NCBI GenBank assembly: GCA_025210805.1
Contig: JAOAQX010000003.1
Span: forward strand, 144,940 to 208,939
Source: Flavobacteriales bacterium
GTDB taxonomy: Bacteria; Bacteroidota; Bacteroidia; Flavobacteriales; CAJXXR01
Direction of reading: 5' to 3'
Length of the DNA: 64,000 bases
Below are positions 33,558 to 42,211 of this stretch, piece after piece. Every line of letters begins with the position of its first letter. Position 1 is the stretch's first letter. A program made the position numbers and the translations under genes. The notes beneath the pieces were generated by a model. That model saw only the letters and a list, made by a program, of their open reading frames with translations, did no database searches and was not told where the DNA came from.

Positions 33558-33843
33558 GTTAACTTACAGAAAATGGGTGAATGATTTCGGTGTTAAAAGT
33601 CAACAACTGTTGAAAAATGACACAACTTGTAACAGACTTGCAATTGCTATCAATAGGATTCATTAAAGTGTTTCTCTTCTATTGAGAATATTGGATTCAT
33701 TAAGAATACCAATAAAGAAAAATAGAACACAAGCATATTTAAGAATCAAATTCATAGAAATTCCGTTTGTTTCACGAGTGAAATCACTCACTCATTTCTT
33801 TATGAAGTATCAAACAAAAATTAATCTATAAAAACAAAAAAAA
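33558..33843 (+). promoter_or_regulatory. Structured non-coding stretch before the SPFH gene
   Basis: 286 AT-rich bases. Direct repeats GGATTCATTAA occur at 33656-33666 and 33693-33703. Closer to the gene, GAGTGA/TCACTC (33776-33789) forms a hairpin, nested between CATAGAAAT and ATTTCTTTATG (about 33753-33804), which pair with a two-base bulge. The stem could be a processing site, attenuator or leader structure. No TAnnTTTG promoter was seen, so the array and the genes may share one transcript. Confidence 0.45.
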
Positions 33844-34947
33844 ATGGAACTAAGAGTAAAAATAAATGCCTACGAAGTAGGAATCGTAATGAAAGATGGG
33901 AATATTATTGATATTCTTACAGAAGGTAAATACTTCAAGAAACTTGGTACCGAGGTGTATATTTATAATACAACACAGCTCTTTACAAGTAGAATTGAGT
34001 GGTCAATTTTGGAAAAAAATGAAAAACTCATGAAAATGTTGGAAATTGTGGATACCACTGAGAGTGAATTGGCAATAGTATATAAAGACAACAGGTTTTA
34101 TACTGTTGTAAATAACTCTAGACTTGCGTACTGGAAAGGAGTTTTGAATATGAAATATAAAAAATATGACATTGAAGAACTTTCTGTTCCTAAAGAAATC
34201 AATAAAGCGATACTGAAATACCCACTAATGACTCAGTATTATAGACTTCTAGAAGTATCTTCACAAGAACAAGCAATCCTGTATGTGAATGGTGAAAAAC
34301 GCAGTATTATCAAGGGGGGACAATACTATTTCTGGAACAACACAAAGAAATTGAGACTAGAAAAAGTGGATATGAGAAATCAGGACATGGAAATTATCGG
34401 TCAGGAAATTCTCACCAAAGATAAAGCAGCAATTAGGATAAATTTTCAAGCCAATTATAAAATAATTGATGTAGAAAAAGCCCTGATGGAAAACAAAGAT
34501 TTCAGCAAACAACTGTATTCTTCGCTTCAAATGGCGATAAGATCTTATATCGGTACACTAACGCTGGATGAATTGATGGAAAACAAAGAGCAAATTTCTG
34601 GTTTTATTATAGAAAAAATCAAAAGTAAAATCACAAAACTGGGTGTCGCAGTAAACTCTGCAGGAATTAAAGATATTATTCTTCCTGGTGAGATAAAGGA
34701 AATTATGAACAAAGTATTGGTAGCACAAAAGAGTGCTCAAGCAAATACGATCACCAGAAGAGAGGAAACGGCTTCAACAAGAAGTTTGTTGAATACTGCA
34801 AAATTGATGGATGACAATGAAATGCTCTTCAGATTGAAAGAGATGGAATATGTAGAAAAAATTGCAGAAAAAATCGGAGAAATTTCCTTGAATGGAAATG
34901 GAGGTATGGTGAAGCAATTGAAAGAAATCTTTGGAGCTAAATCTTGA
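33844..34947 (+). CDS. SPFH/band-7 (slipin-like) protein of an RNA-repair locus
   Basis: 367 residues. An N-terminal domain of ~150 residues (KINAYEVGIVMKDGN, ILTEGKYFKKLG) resembles the beta domain of slipins found beside RNA-repair enzymes. The SPFH domain follows (SQEQAILYVNGEKRSII, EILTKDKAAIRINFQANYKI, SLQMAIRSYIGTLTLDELM, LGVAVNSAGIKDIILPGEIK) with a helical tail (AQANTITRREETASTRSL). There is no hydrophobic N-terminal segment, so unlike typical stomatins it seems to be soluble or peripheral. SPFH proteins form large cages; it may scaffold the repair enzymes. First protein gene after the tRNA-like array. Confidence 0.85.
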   Translation: MELRVKINAYEVGIVMKDGNIIDILTEGKYFKKLGTEVYIYNTTQLFTSRIEWSILEKNEKLMKMLEIVDTTESELAIVYKDNRFYTVVNNSRLAYWKGVLNMKYKKYDIEELSVPKEINKAILKYPLMTQYYRLLEVSSQEQAILYVNGEKRSIIKGGQYYFWNNTKKLRLEKVDMRNQDMEIIGQEILTKDKAAIRINFQANYKIIDVEKALMENKDFSKQLYSSLQMAIRSYIGTLTLDELMENKEQISGFIIEKIKSKITKLGVAVNSAGIKDIILPGEIKEIMNKVLVAQKSAQANTITRREETASTRSLLNTAKLMDDNEMLFRLKEMEYVEKIAEKIGEISLNGNGGMVKQLKEIFGAKS

Positions 34948-34999
34948 ACTAAGGCACGATTTGAATAATCAATCGTGCCGTTCTATAAAAACAGAAAAA

Positions 35000-36022
35000 A
35001 TGAAATCTACAATAAACATTCAGAAAATTAGAGAATACATATCAAAAGGCTGGATTACAGAAAAAAAACACCCTATTCATGATATTTTTATTTACAATTA
35101 CAGCCAAAAAACACAATTTGAATATTTTTGGGACACAACCACAATACAGTGTAGAGGATTGATTTTAAACAAAGAGGGCTTTATACATGCAAGACCTTTT
35201 CAGAAATTCTTTAACCTATCTGAGCATCAAGGTGAAATCCCAAATGAAGCCTTTGAAGTTTTTGAAAAAATGGATGGTTCATTGGGGATATTATATTGGC
35301 TAGAAAATGAACCTTATATTGCAACAAGAGGCTCTTTTGAGTCTTGTCAAGCAAAGTTTGCAAATCAACTTTTAAGAACAAAATATCGACATATCTGGCA
35401 AAATTTGAATCCTAAATACACATACCTATTTGAGATTATCTATCCAGAAAATAGAATTGTGGTAGATTATGGAGCAGATGAAAAACTGGTTTTACTAGCC
35501 ATTATTGACACACAAACAGGACAAGATATACCATTAAAAAACATCGGATTTCCTTTGGTAAAGAAATACTCAAACATCAAAAACATTACAGGTTTATCTA
35601 AGGAAAACAAAAAGAATGCTGAAGGCTATGTATTGCGATTTGAAAGTGGATTGAGATTAAAAATCAAATTTGACGAATATATTCACTTACATAAAATATA
35701 CAATAACATTTCCTCTTTAGTCATTTGGAATCAGATGAAAAACGAAAGTTTAAACGAAAAATTTTTAGCGGAAATTCCCGATGAAATTTATCCATGGATA
35801 AAAGAAATACAACATAAACTTGAGAAACAATATTCTGAAATAGAAAATCTTGCAAAACAAGAATACAAAGAATATCATACAAGAAAAGAAACTGCTGAAT
35901 ATTTCAAAACTTGTAAGCATCCAAGTATTTTGTTTTCCATGTTGAATGGAAAAAGTTATTCGGAATATATATGGAAATTAATTAGACCAAATTTTGAAAA
36001 ACCCAAAATAACAAGAAAATGA
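35000..36022 (+). CDS. T4 Rnl1-like ATP-dependent RNA ligase
   Basis: 340 residues from ATG 35000; the TTG at 34931 lies inside the previous gene and is unlikely. Nucleotidyltransferase motifs: I EKMDGSLGI with the AMP-accepting Lys90, Ia ATRGSF, III TYLFEIIYPENRIV, IV AEGYVLRF, V LRLKIKFDEY. ARPFQKFFNLSEHQ before motif I is typical of the T4 RNA ligase 1 family. T4 Rnl1 joins 5'-phosphate and 3'-OH ends and seals tRNAs cut in the anticodon loop by anticodon nucleases. It ends with an ATGA overlap into the Pnkp gene, so both products are probably made together. Confidence 0.9.
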   Translation: MKSTINIQKIREYISKGWITEKKHPIHDIFIYNYSQKTQFEYFWDTTTIQCRGLILNKEGFIHARPFQKFFNLSEHQGEIPNEAFEVFEKMDGSLGILYWLENEPYIATRGSFESCQAKFANQLLRTKYRHIWQNLNPKYTYLFEIIYPENRIVVDYGADEKLVLLAIIDTQTGQDIPLKNIGFPLVKKYSNIKNITGLSKENKKNAEGYVLRFESGLRLKIKFDEYIHLHKIYNNISSLVIWNQMKNESLNEKFLAEIPDEIYPWIKEIQHKLEKQYSEIENLAKQEYKEYHTRKETAEYFKTCKHPSILFSMLNGKSYSEYIWKLIRPNFEKPKITRK

Positions 36023-36900
36023 AAAAGATCATTTTACTTAAAGGTTTACCCGCAAGTGGAAAATCAACTTATGCAAAAGCCTTGGTAAAAAACAACCCAG
36101 GAATGTATAAAAGAATCAATAGAGATGAACTAAGAGACATGCTAGATTCTGGAAAATTTTCTAAGGGAAATGAGCAATTTGTTAAAAAAACCAGAGACTT
36201 TTTAATCAAAATGGCACTACAAGACGGAAAACACGTGATTGTAGATGATACCAATTTGCATAGCTCAAATGAAGAGAAAATGAGAGCAATTGCAAAAGAA
36301 TTTAAAGAAGAAACTGGACACCAAGTTCGGGTAGAAATAAAAACATTTGACACTTCTGTAGAAGTTTGTATAAAACGAGATCTATTGCGTGAAAATCCCG
36401 TTGGACAAGCAGTTATTAGAAAAATGGAACGACAAATGAATTCTAAGGAAAAAAAGTATCCTAAATACAGCGTTCAAAACCCTGAACTGCCCAAGGCAAT
36501 TATATGCGATTTAGATGGAACTCTAGCCTTAATGCACGATAGAGGTCCATTTGAGGGGAATAAATGCTTATCAGATTTACCAAACACTCCAATAGTGAAT
36601 TTGGTGAAAAATTATCATAAAATGGGCTTCAAAATACTCTTGCTTTCGGGGAGAGATGGACAATTTGAAAATGAAACCAAAAAATGGCTGGAGCAATATA
36701 AAATCCCTTATGATCAACTATGGATGCGTGCTAAAAAAGACATGAGAAAAGATGCCATTATCAAAAAAGAATTATTCAAACAAAACATTCAGGATCAATA
36801 TTTTGTGGAATTTATTCTCGATGACAGAAATCAAGTAGTGGATTTATGGAGAAATGAATTAAATTTACCTTGTCTTCAAGTGTATTATGGGGATTTTTAA
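36019..36900 (+). CDS. T4 Pnkp-like polynucleotide 5'-kinase/3'-phosphatase
   Basis: 293 residues, close to T4 Pnkp (301). N-terminal kinase: P-loop LKGLPASGKSTYAKAL, catalytic INRDELR, VDDTNLH, and lid KRDLLRENPVG. C-terminal HAD phosphatase: ICDLDGTLALM with nucleophile Asp, RGPFEGNKC, LLSGRDG and ILDDRNQVVDLW. The enzyme removes a 2',3'-cyclic or 3' phosphate and phosphorylates the 5'-OH, making the ends that the ligase needs. With Rnl1 it is the complete phage T4-style tRNA repair pair. Confidence 0.93.
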   Translation: MKKIILLKGLPASGKSTYAKALVKNNPGMYKRINRDELRDMLDSGKFSKGNEQFVKKTRDFLIKMALQDGKHVIVDDTNLHSSNEEKMRAIAKEFKEETGHQVRVEIKTFDTSVEVCIKRDLLRENPVGQAVIRKMERQMNSKEKKYPKYSVQNPELPKAIICDLDGTLALMHDRGPFEGNKCLSDLPNTPIVNLVKNYHKMGFKILLLSGRDGQFENETKKWLEQYKIPYDQLWMRAKKDMRKDAIIKKELFKQNIQDQYFVEFILDDRNQVVDLWRNELNLPCLQVYYGDF

Positions 36901-36918
36901 ATTTATTAAATAAAGTAT

Positions 36919-37707
36919 ATGAAACGTAAACAACTATTCGAATTTGAAGATTTTCATTGGATTCCTTCATCCATCCGAGCTGGGATGACCAATTTATTAA
37001 TTGCTTTTGGAAATGTTGTAAAAGCAGATGAAGCCGTGTTTTCTCGACTCAATGAAGTGAAAAAAGAAATTCCCTTTGATCAAATTGTGGATCTTGGTTC
37101 TGGATCAGGTGGTATTATGCCTAAAGTAGCAAAAAAACTGGGAGTCAAATTAGTTTTAACAGATTTATATCCGAACCCAAAAGTAGTTTCTAGTTTTAAT
37201 GAACCTCAAAACGCCGATATTCGATATGAGGAGAAATCTGTAGATGCGACTCATTTTGAAACAGCTCCAAGGGGTTTTAAAACCATGATTAATAGTTTTC
37301 ATCACATGCCAGTACCCGTGGCAAAAAAGATTTTGGCTTCCGCCCAAAAAAACCGAGAGGGAATTTTGATTTATGAATTGGCAGAAAACAATATCCCATT
37401 TTTAGTATGGCTTTTATTGTTACCTATTTCTATCCCAATCTTAATGCTGATGGCTGTTTTCTTAACCTTACAAGTAAAAAAATGCACTTGGCAGCAGATT
37501 GTTTTCACTTTTATAATTCCCATTATTCCATTTATGTACGCCTTCGATGGTCAAACATCATTAATGAGAATCTACTCATTTAAAGATATCGAAAATGATT
37601 TATTAGGTGATCTTCCAAAAGAAGATTCTTATGTCTGGAGAATAGAAAAAGCCTTTAAGGAAAATGGAAAACAAATGGGTTATACCATTATTGGACAACC
37701 AAAATAA
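36919..37707 (+). CDS. Class I SAM-dependent methyltransferase-like protein with membrane segments
   Basis: 262 residues. SAM-binding motif I VDLGSGSGGIMPKVAKKLG near residue 60 and the acidic LVLTDLYPNP after strand 2; NSFHHMPVPVAKKIL at the position of motif IV. After residue ~155 two strongly hydrophobic stretches occur (PFLVWLLLLPISIPILMLMAVF and IVFTFIIPIIPFMYAF), so it is probably membrane-anchored. The substrate is unknown. It starts 18 bases after Pnkp on the same strand and might be co-transcribed; a role in RNA repair is not supported by its sequence. Confidence 0.75.
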   Translation: MKRKQLFEFEDFHWIPSSIRAGMTNLLIAFGNVVKADEAVFSRLNEVKKEIPFDQIVDLGSGSGGIMPKVAKKLGVKLVLTDLYPNPKVVSSFNEPQNADIRYEEKSVDATHFETAPRGFKTMINSFHHMPVPVAKKILASAQKNREGILIYELAENNIPFLVWLLLLPISIPILMLMAVFLTLQVKKCTWQQIVFTFIIPIIPFMYAFDGQTSLMRIYSFKDIENDLLGDLPKEDSYVWRIEKAFKENGKQMGYTIIGQPK

Positions 37708-37714
37708 TAGCTAC

Positions 37715-38131
37715 TTAGGACTCCTTCGCCTCAGGTGTATTGACCAATTCTTTAAAATAATCTGAATAAAGCAAACGAATAACTAAATAAGCTTCAAAAA
37801 TCAGAAAAGCAAAATATGGCGCCAAAAAATGGAGCAATTGATGCTTTGGCAATGATTTTTCTAACCTTAAAACTTCAGGAAATGTGATATAAATAAAAAT
37901 CATCTTAATCAAAATAACCGCCAAAAAAACAAAGCCGACATACTCCTTCATAACACTAGAAACTAAACTAGAAAACAAAACAATATTTATGGCAAAAATC
38001 CCATGGAACAAATACACTTTATCTATACTATAATCCAAAGAATCAGGACTAATCATGTATTTATGAATAACAAATAGCAGTACACTTACTACCACAGCAA
38101 GGATTAAACCTATAATCAATTGTTTTTTCAT
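37715..38131 (-). CDS. Small membrane protein usually found beside F-type ATP synthase genes
   Basis: 138 residues with four hydrophobic helices (LIIGLILAVVVSVLLFVIH, YLFHGIFAINIVLFSSLV, FVFLAVILIKMIFIYITF, PYFAFLIFEAYLVIRLL). This looks like the DUF6168-type protein often encoded between atpZ/atpI and atpB in flavobacteria. Here the next gene downstream is on the opposite strand, so the synthase itself is not attached. Function unknown. Confidence 0.65.
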   Translation of the reverse strand: MKKQLIIGLILAVVVSVLLFVIHKYMISPDSLDYSIDKVYLFHGIFAINIVLFSSLVSSVMKEYVGFVFLAVILIKMIFIYITFPEVLRLEKSLPKHQLLHFLAPYFAFLIFEAYLVIRLLYSDYFKELVNTPEAKES

Positions 38132-38200
38132 GGCTAATATTTTTTAGTATCGTTTTTTAAAAACCCAATGATGCAATAGATGCCTATACATACTCTGGGT

Positions 38201-38425
38201 TTAATTCTTAGACATTTTGTTTACTTGGTGAATAATAGAATAAATAGAAAGAAAAATAGCCAAAAGTGTGATTCCTTTGCTATACCACTCTCCTTCATTG
38301 GGGAATTTTCCGTCTAACCATTTACCCAAAAGGTTTCCGAGCCAAATAGTAGCAGCCATCTGAATGGCAATTCCAGAAAAAACCGCATAGTTTTTAATAT
38401 TCTTTTGGATTTTTGGCTTTTTCAT
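38201..38425 (-). CDS. AtpZ/AtpI-family protein
   Basis: 74 residues from ATG 38425 (MKKPKIQKNIKNYAVF). Two hydrophobic helices (FSGIAIQMAATIWLGNLLGKWLD, GITLLAIFLSIYSIIHQV) with the GxxxGxWLD hairpin pattern of AtpI/AtpZ, small membrane proteins that help ATP synthase c-ring assembly or Mg/Ca transport. It precedes the four-helix protein gene, in the order known from atp operons. Confidence 0.72.
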   Translation of the reverse strand: MKKPKIQKNIKNYAVFSGIAIQMAATIWLGNLLGKWLDGKFPNEGEWYSKGITLLAIFLSIYSIIHQVNKMSKN

Positions 38426-38426
38426 T

Positions 38427-39203
38427 TTAAGAATATTGGATAAAATGCATGACTTTTTCCCAAAACAAATCAGCTTGTTCTGCATGCACCCAATGCCCCG
38501 CATTAGGAATTTCTACAATTTCGTTATCAGGAAAATGCTCCTCTATCAAATCGTGATCTTCTTCCAAAATATAATTAGAAAGCGCTCCATCCACAAACAT
38601 TGTTGGCTTATCAAAAACACAGGAAATATCAGAACTTCCACCGATACTTTCTATTTGAGCCTCTAGTGTCGGTAAATTGAATCTAAAACCATACGTTTTA
38701 TCTTCCTTTCGGTACAAACTTTTGAGTAAAAACATTCTGATTGCTTGATTATCAAAAAAGTTCGACAAGACTTCATCAGCTTGTTTTCTACTTGTTATTT
38801 GGCTCGTCTCTACCGCATTCAAACCTTGTAAAATAACCTGATGATGGGGCGGATAATATTTTGGTGCAATATCCACCACGATAAGCTTTTCGATTCTTTC
38901 GGGAAAACTACAAGCAACTTGCATCACGGTCTTTCCTCCCATAGAGTGCCCTAGCAAATATACTTGATCCAAATCTTTGGCATCGAGATAATTTACTAAA
39001 TCCTGAGCCATTTCTTGGTAATTATGCACAGGATGATGAAAAGATCTTCCATGATTTCTTTGATCAATTAAATGAACTTCAAAAAACTCTGCAAAACGTT
39101 TCCCAAGGCTTATCCAATTATCAAGCATCCCAAAAAGTCCGTGCAATATGACCAATTTTTTAGGTTTCCCCTCCCCGAGTATTTTATGATTGAGTATCTC
39201 CAT
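38427..39203 (-). CDS. Alpha/beta hydrolase (YbfF-like esterase)
   Basis: 258 residues from ATG 39203 ([12 protein letters not shown]), overlapping pdxJ by 20 bases. Alpha/beta-hydrolase fold with oxyanion motif VILHGLFG, nucleophile serine in [12 protein letters not shown], and catalytic His in [10 protein letters not shown]. Close in style to E. coli YbfF. Physiological substrate not deducible. It stops one base before the start of the AtpZ-like gene. Confidence 0.88.
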   Translation of the reverse strand: MEILNHKILGEGKPKKLVILHGLFGMLDNWISLGKRFAEFFEVHLIDQRNHGRSFHHPVHNYQEMAQDLVNYLDAKDLDQVYLLGHSMGGKTVMQVACSFPERIEKLIVVDIAPKYYPPHHQVILQGLNAVETSQITSRKQADEVLSNFFDNQAIRMFLLKSLYRKEDKTYGFRFNLPTLEAQIESIGGSSDISCVFDKPTMFVDGALSNYILEEDHDLIEEHFPDNEIVEIPNAGHWVHAEQADLFWEKVMHFIQYS

Positions 39204-39915
39204 CTGCCAATTGTTTTCGATACATAGCAATCGTGTTTTGAATTCCCAAATACAGTGCATCGCAAATTAAAGCATGCCCTATTGAAACTTCCAAAAGATT
39301 GGGAATTTGTTGGGCAAAATACGCCAAGTTATCCAAATCTAAATCATGACCTGCATTGAGCCCCAAGCCTAATGATTGGGCCTTTTCAGCCGCCAAAATA
39401 TATGGCTGAATTGCCTGATTTTTATCCAAATGGTATCCTGTGGCATAATCTTCTGTATAAAGCTCTATACGGTCTGCTCCTGTTTTTGCAGCCCATTCTA
39501 TTTGTACTAAATCACACTCCATAAACAAAGAAGTGCGAATACCTTGAGCTTTAAATTTTGCGATTATTTCTTTGAGAAAATCAAAGTGCTTTTTACAATC
39601 CCATCCTGCATTAGAGGTAAGGACTCCTGGAGGATCTGGTACTAGAGTTACCTGTGCAGGTTTATTTGCAAGAACTAAATCCACGAATTTCTCATTAGGA
39701 TATCCCTCAATATTAAGTTCTGTAGCAATATGTTTTTTTAAATCAGACACATCGGCATAGCGAATATGTCTTTCATCTGGGCGAGGATGCACGGTGATTC
39801 CTTGAGCTCCAAATTTTTCACAATCCAATGCAAATTGTAAAACATTGGGATTATTACCTCCACGGGCATTTCTGAGCGTAGCGGCTTTATTGATATTGAC
39901 ACTTAGTAAAGTCAT
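39184..39915 (-). CDS. pdxJ: Pyridoxine 5'-phosphate synthase
   Basis: 243 residues, the usual size. Makes pyridoxine 5'-phosphate from 1-deoxy-D-xylulose 5-phosphate and 3-amino-2-oxopropyl phosphate in the DXP-dependent vitamin B6 pathway. Motifs: [70 protein letters not shown] and EVSIGHALI. Confidence 0.96.
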   Translation of the reverse strand: MTLLSVNINKAATLRNARGGNNPNVLQFALDCEKFGAQGITVHPRPDERHIRYADVSDLKKHIATELNIEGYPNEKFVDLVLANKPAQVTLVPDPPGVLTSNAGWDCKKHFDFLKEIIAKFKAQGIRTSLFMECDLVQIEWAAKTGADRIELYTEDYATGYHLDKNQAIQPYILAAEKAQSLGLGLNAGHDLDLDNLAYFAQQIPNLLEVSIGHALICDALYLGIQNTIAMYRKQLADGDTQS

Positions 39916-39962
39916 TTTCTTTCAAATTGTTTGGCAAAAATAAGGAGAATTGTTTTTCTTTT

Positions 39963-39980
39963 TGTCAGTTCGAGTGATTT
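39963..39980 (+). repeat. Single half-copy of the CAGTTCGAGTG repeat
   Basis: TGTCAGTTCGAGTGATTT matches the right arm of the 155-base repeat at 40867-41233, on the other side of the GIN-domain gene. The element therefore flanks that gene. Confidence 0.7.
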
Positions 39981-40082
39981 TTGATGAAAAGCAATAAAAC
40001 AAAAATTACAGCAAGAAGCCATCTTTGAAATCTGAAACTGTATGCATACCTTTATACCATCATGAATTACAAAAATTGAATT

Positions 40083-40817
40083 ATGAAAAAGTTTGTCCTT
40101 AAGTTTTTGAGTTCCCTATTTATTTTAAGCCTTGTTTCTTGTGCTTCCAATACTTCAGAGTGGTTTGGAATAGAAGGCAATCACCATGTAGTTACTCAAG
40201 AAAGGAATATTCAGGAACCTTTTACGAAAATAAAAGTCAGTTCGGGAATTGAAGTTTTTTTCACCGAATCAGCCCAAACTAGCTTGAGAGTAATTGCCGA
40301 TGAAAATATTCAAGAAAATCTCATCACGGAAGTAAAGGACCAAACGCTCCATATCTACAATAAAAAAATGGTGAGAAATGTAGAAAAAAAAGAAGTCTAT
40401 CTTTCTGCCCCTTCTATTACCGATGTCTTAGTGACTTCGGGAGCTTATTTTAAATCTAAAAATATCCTTAAAGAACAAAAACTTTATGCAAAGGCTACTT
40501 CTGGTGCAGGTATTGAAATAGAAATAGACAATTCATTCTTAGGCGCTACAGCAAATAGCGGAGCAAGCCTTGAAGTGGCAGGAAAAACCGAAAAATCGGA
40601 TCTAAGAGCCACCAGTGGCTCGTCTATTAGAGCCAAAAATCTTCAAACAGAAAACCTGAGTGCACATGCAAATTCTGGAGCTTCAATAAAAATCCATGTA
40701 AACAAAAAAATAGAAGCAAAAGCAACTAGCGGTGGATCTATCAAATATTATGGAAAACCAAACCATAAAGATATCACTCGTAACTCTGGAGGATCTGTGC
40801 GTTCTTTGGGTGAGTAA
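40083..40817 (+). CDS. GIN-domain (DUF2807) lipoprotein
   Basis: 244 residues with a lipoprotein signal (FLSSLFILSLVSCASNTSE). The body is a right-handed beta-helix-type GIN domain with repeated short motifs (VTSGAYFKSKN, ATSGAGIEIEI, ANSGASLEVAG, ATSGSSIRAKN, ANSGASIKIHV, ATSGGSIKYYG). Such proteins are common in Bacteroidota; proposed functions include putative adhesins but none is established. Confidence 0.85.
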   Translation: MKKFVLKFLSSLFILSLVSCASNTSEWFGIEGNHHVVTQERNIQEPFTKIKVSSGIEVFFTESAQTSLRVIADENIQENLITEVKDQTLHIYNKKMVRNVEKKEVYLSAPSITDVLVTSGAYFKSKNILKEQKLYAKATSGAGIEIEIDNSFLGATANSGASLEVAGKTEKSDLRATSGSSIRAKNLQTENLSAHANSGASIKIHVNKKIEAKATSGGSIKYYGKPNHKDITRNSGGSVRSLGE

Positions 40818-40866
40818 TGAATACCCTAATGTGGTATAAAATGATTTCAAAAACTGAACGATCCTG

Positions 40867-41233
40867 TTCTCGATAAAATTTTTGACTCCATTGCATTTCA
40901 TCAAAAACCACTCGAACTGACAAAAGCAATACAATCTTTATATTCCTGTCAGTTCGAGTGATTTCTTTGGAGAGCAGCGGAAAAGAAATTGTATCGAGAA
41001 CTTTTTTGATTATCGTATGCTATTCTCGATAAAATTTTTGACTCCATTGCATTCTATCAAAAACCACTCGAACTGACAAAAGCATACAATTTTTATATCT
41101 CTGTCAGTTCGAGTGATTTCTTTGGAGAGAAACGGAAAAGGAATTGTATCGAGAACTTTTTTGATTATCGTATGCTATTCTCGATAAAATTTTTGACTCC
41201 ATTGCATTTCATCAAAAAACACTCGAACTGACA
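40867..41233. repeat. Tandem 155-base palindromic repeat, two full copies and one partial
   Basis: Units begin TTCTCGATAAAATTTTTGAC at 40867, 41023 and 41178 (spacings 156 and 155). Each full unit carries CACTCGAACTGACA then TGTCAGTTCGAGTG as an inverted pair, and an outer pair TTCTCGAT/ATCGAGAA. The third copy stops after the first inner arm. The rest of 40818-41315 has no gene. Confidence 0.9.
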
Positions 41234-41255
41234 TGCACTTCAAAGGGGAAAAAAC

Positions 41256-41295
41256 AAAAAACCCATTTGAAAAAATAATTTCAAATGGGTTTTTA
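41256..41295. terminator. Bidirectional terminator upstream of the fabD stop
   Basis: AAAAACCCATTTGAAA and TTTCAAATGGGTTTTT form a 16-bp stem with a six- to seven-base loop. On the minus strand it terminates fabD. Confidence 0.88.
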
Positions 41296-41315
41296 TCTTT
41301 TACTCACAAGTTCTA

Positions 41316-42206
41316 TTACTCAACAGAGGCAGAACTTGTAGGGAATTTTCTATCTACTTTTTTAACCAATCCTTGAAGGACTTTTCCTGGACCTACTTCT
41401 GTAAAAGACTCTACTCCGTCTTCAATCATTTTGATCATAGTTTGTGTCCATTTTACTGGAGCAGTCAACTGAGCAATTAGATTGATTTTGATAATCTCAG
41501 GATCTTCAATTGGGCTTGCCGTTACGTTTTGATACACTGGGCAAACAGGTTTTTTGAATACTGTTTCTTCAATAGCTTTTGCCAAAGCTTCTGCTGCGGG
41601 CTCCATCAATGGGCTGTGGAATGCTCCACCTACAGGAAGAAGTAAAGCACGTCTGGCTCCTTTTTCTTTAAGCGTTTCACAAGCTTTTTCTACGGCTTCA
41701 ATTTCTCCAGAAATTACCAACTGACCTGGACAATTATAATTTGCTGCCACTACTACCCCTTCGGTTTCTTGACAAACTTGCTCTACCACTTCGTCTTCAA
41801 GACCCAACACTGCTGCCATAGTAGAAGGTTTTGCTTCGCAGGCTTTTTGCATAGCGTTGGCTCTTTGTGCAACGAGTTTGAGACCACTTTCAAAATCGAT
41901 AGCTTTACTGGCAACTAAAGCCGAAAGCTCACCTAAAGAGTGACCTGCAACGGCTGATGGTTGGAAATTATCCCCCAAAACGGTAGCCAAAATTGTGGAA
42001 TGCAAAAAGATGGCTGGTTGGGTTACTTTTGTTTGTTTTAATTCTTCGGCACTACCCTCAAACATGATGTCGGTAATACGAAAACCAAGGATTTCATTGG
42101 CTTTTTCGAATAATTCTTTGGCTTCCGCCGAATTTTCATAAAGGTCTTTTCCCATTCCTGTGAATTGGGCTCCTTGACCAGGGAATACATAGGCTTGTTT
42201 CATCAT
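41316..42206 (-). CDS. fabD: Malonyl-CoA:ACP transacylase
   Basis: 296 residues from ATG 42206; the second ATG at 42203 is equally possible. Transfers malonyl from CoA to acyl carrier protein for fatty acid synthesis. Motifs: FPGQGAQFTGMG, nucleophile Ser in VAGHSLGELSAL, active-site His in GGAFHSPLM, and NVTASPI, TEVGPGKVLQGL at the C-terminus. The gene begins five bases after the stop of folE. Confidence 0.95.
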   Translation of the reverse strand: MMKQAYVFPGQGAQFTGMGKDLYENSAEAKELFEKANEILGFRITDIMFEGSAEELKQTKVTQPAIFLHSTILATVLGDNFQPSAVAGHSLGELSALVASKAIDFESGLKLVAQRANAMQKACEAKPSTMAAVLGLEDEVVEQVCQETEGVVVAANYNCPGQLVISGEIEAVEKACETLKEKGARRALLLPVGGAFHSPLMEPAAEALAKAIEETVFKKPVCPVYQNVTASPIEDPEIIKINLIAQLTAPVKWTQTMIKMIEDGVESFTEVGPGKVLQGLVKKVDRKFPTSSASVE

Positions 42207-42211
42207 ACAGT

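Noticed and set aside
33240..33560. Attachment site of an integrated element using tRNA genes
   Set aside because: Only internal pieces are present, with different break points, and no integrase gene or matching direct repeat lies nearby.
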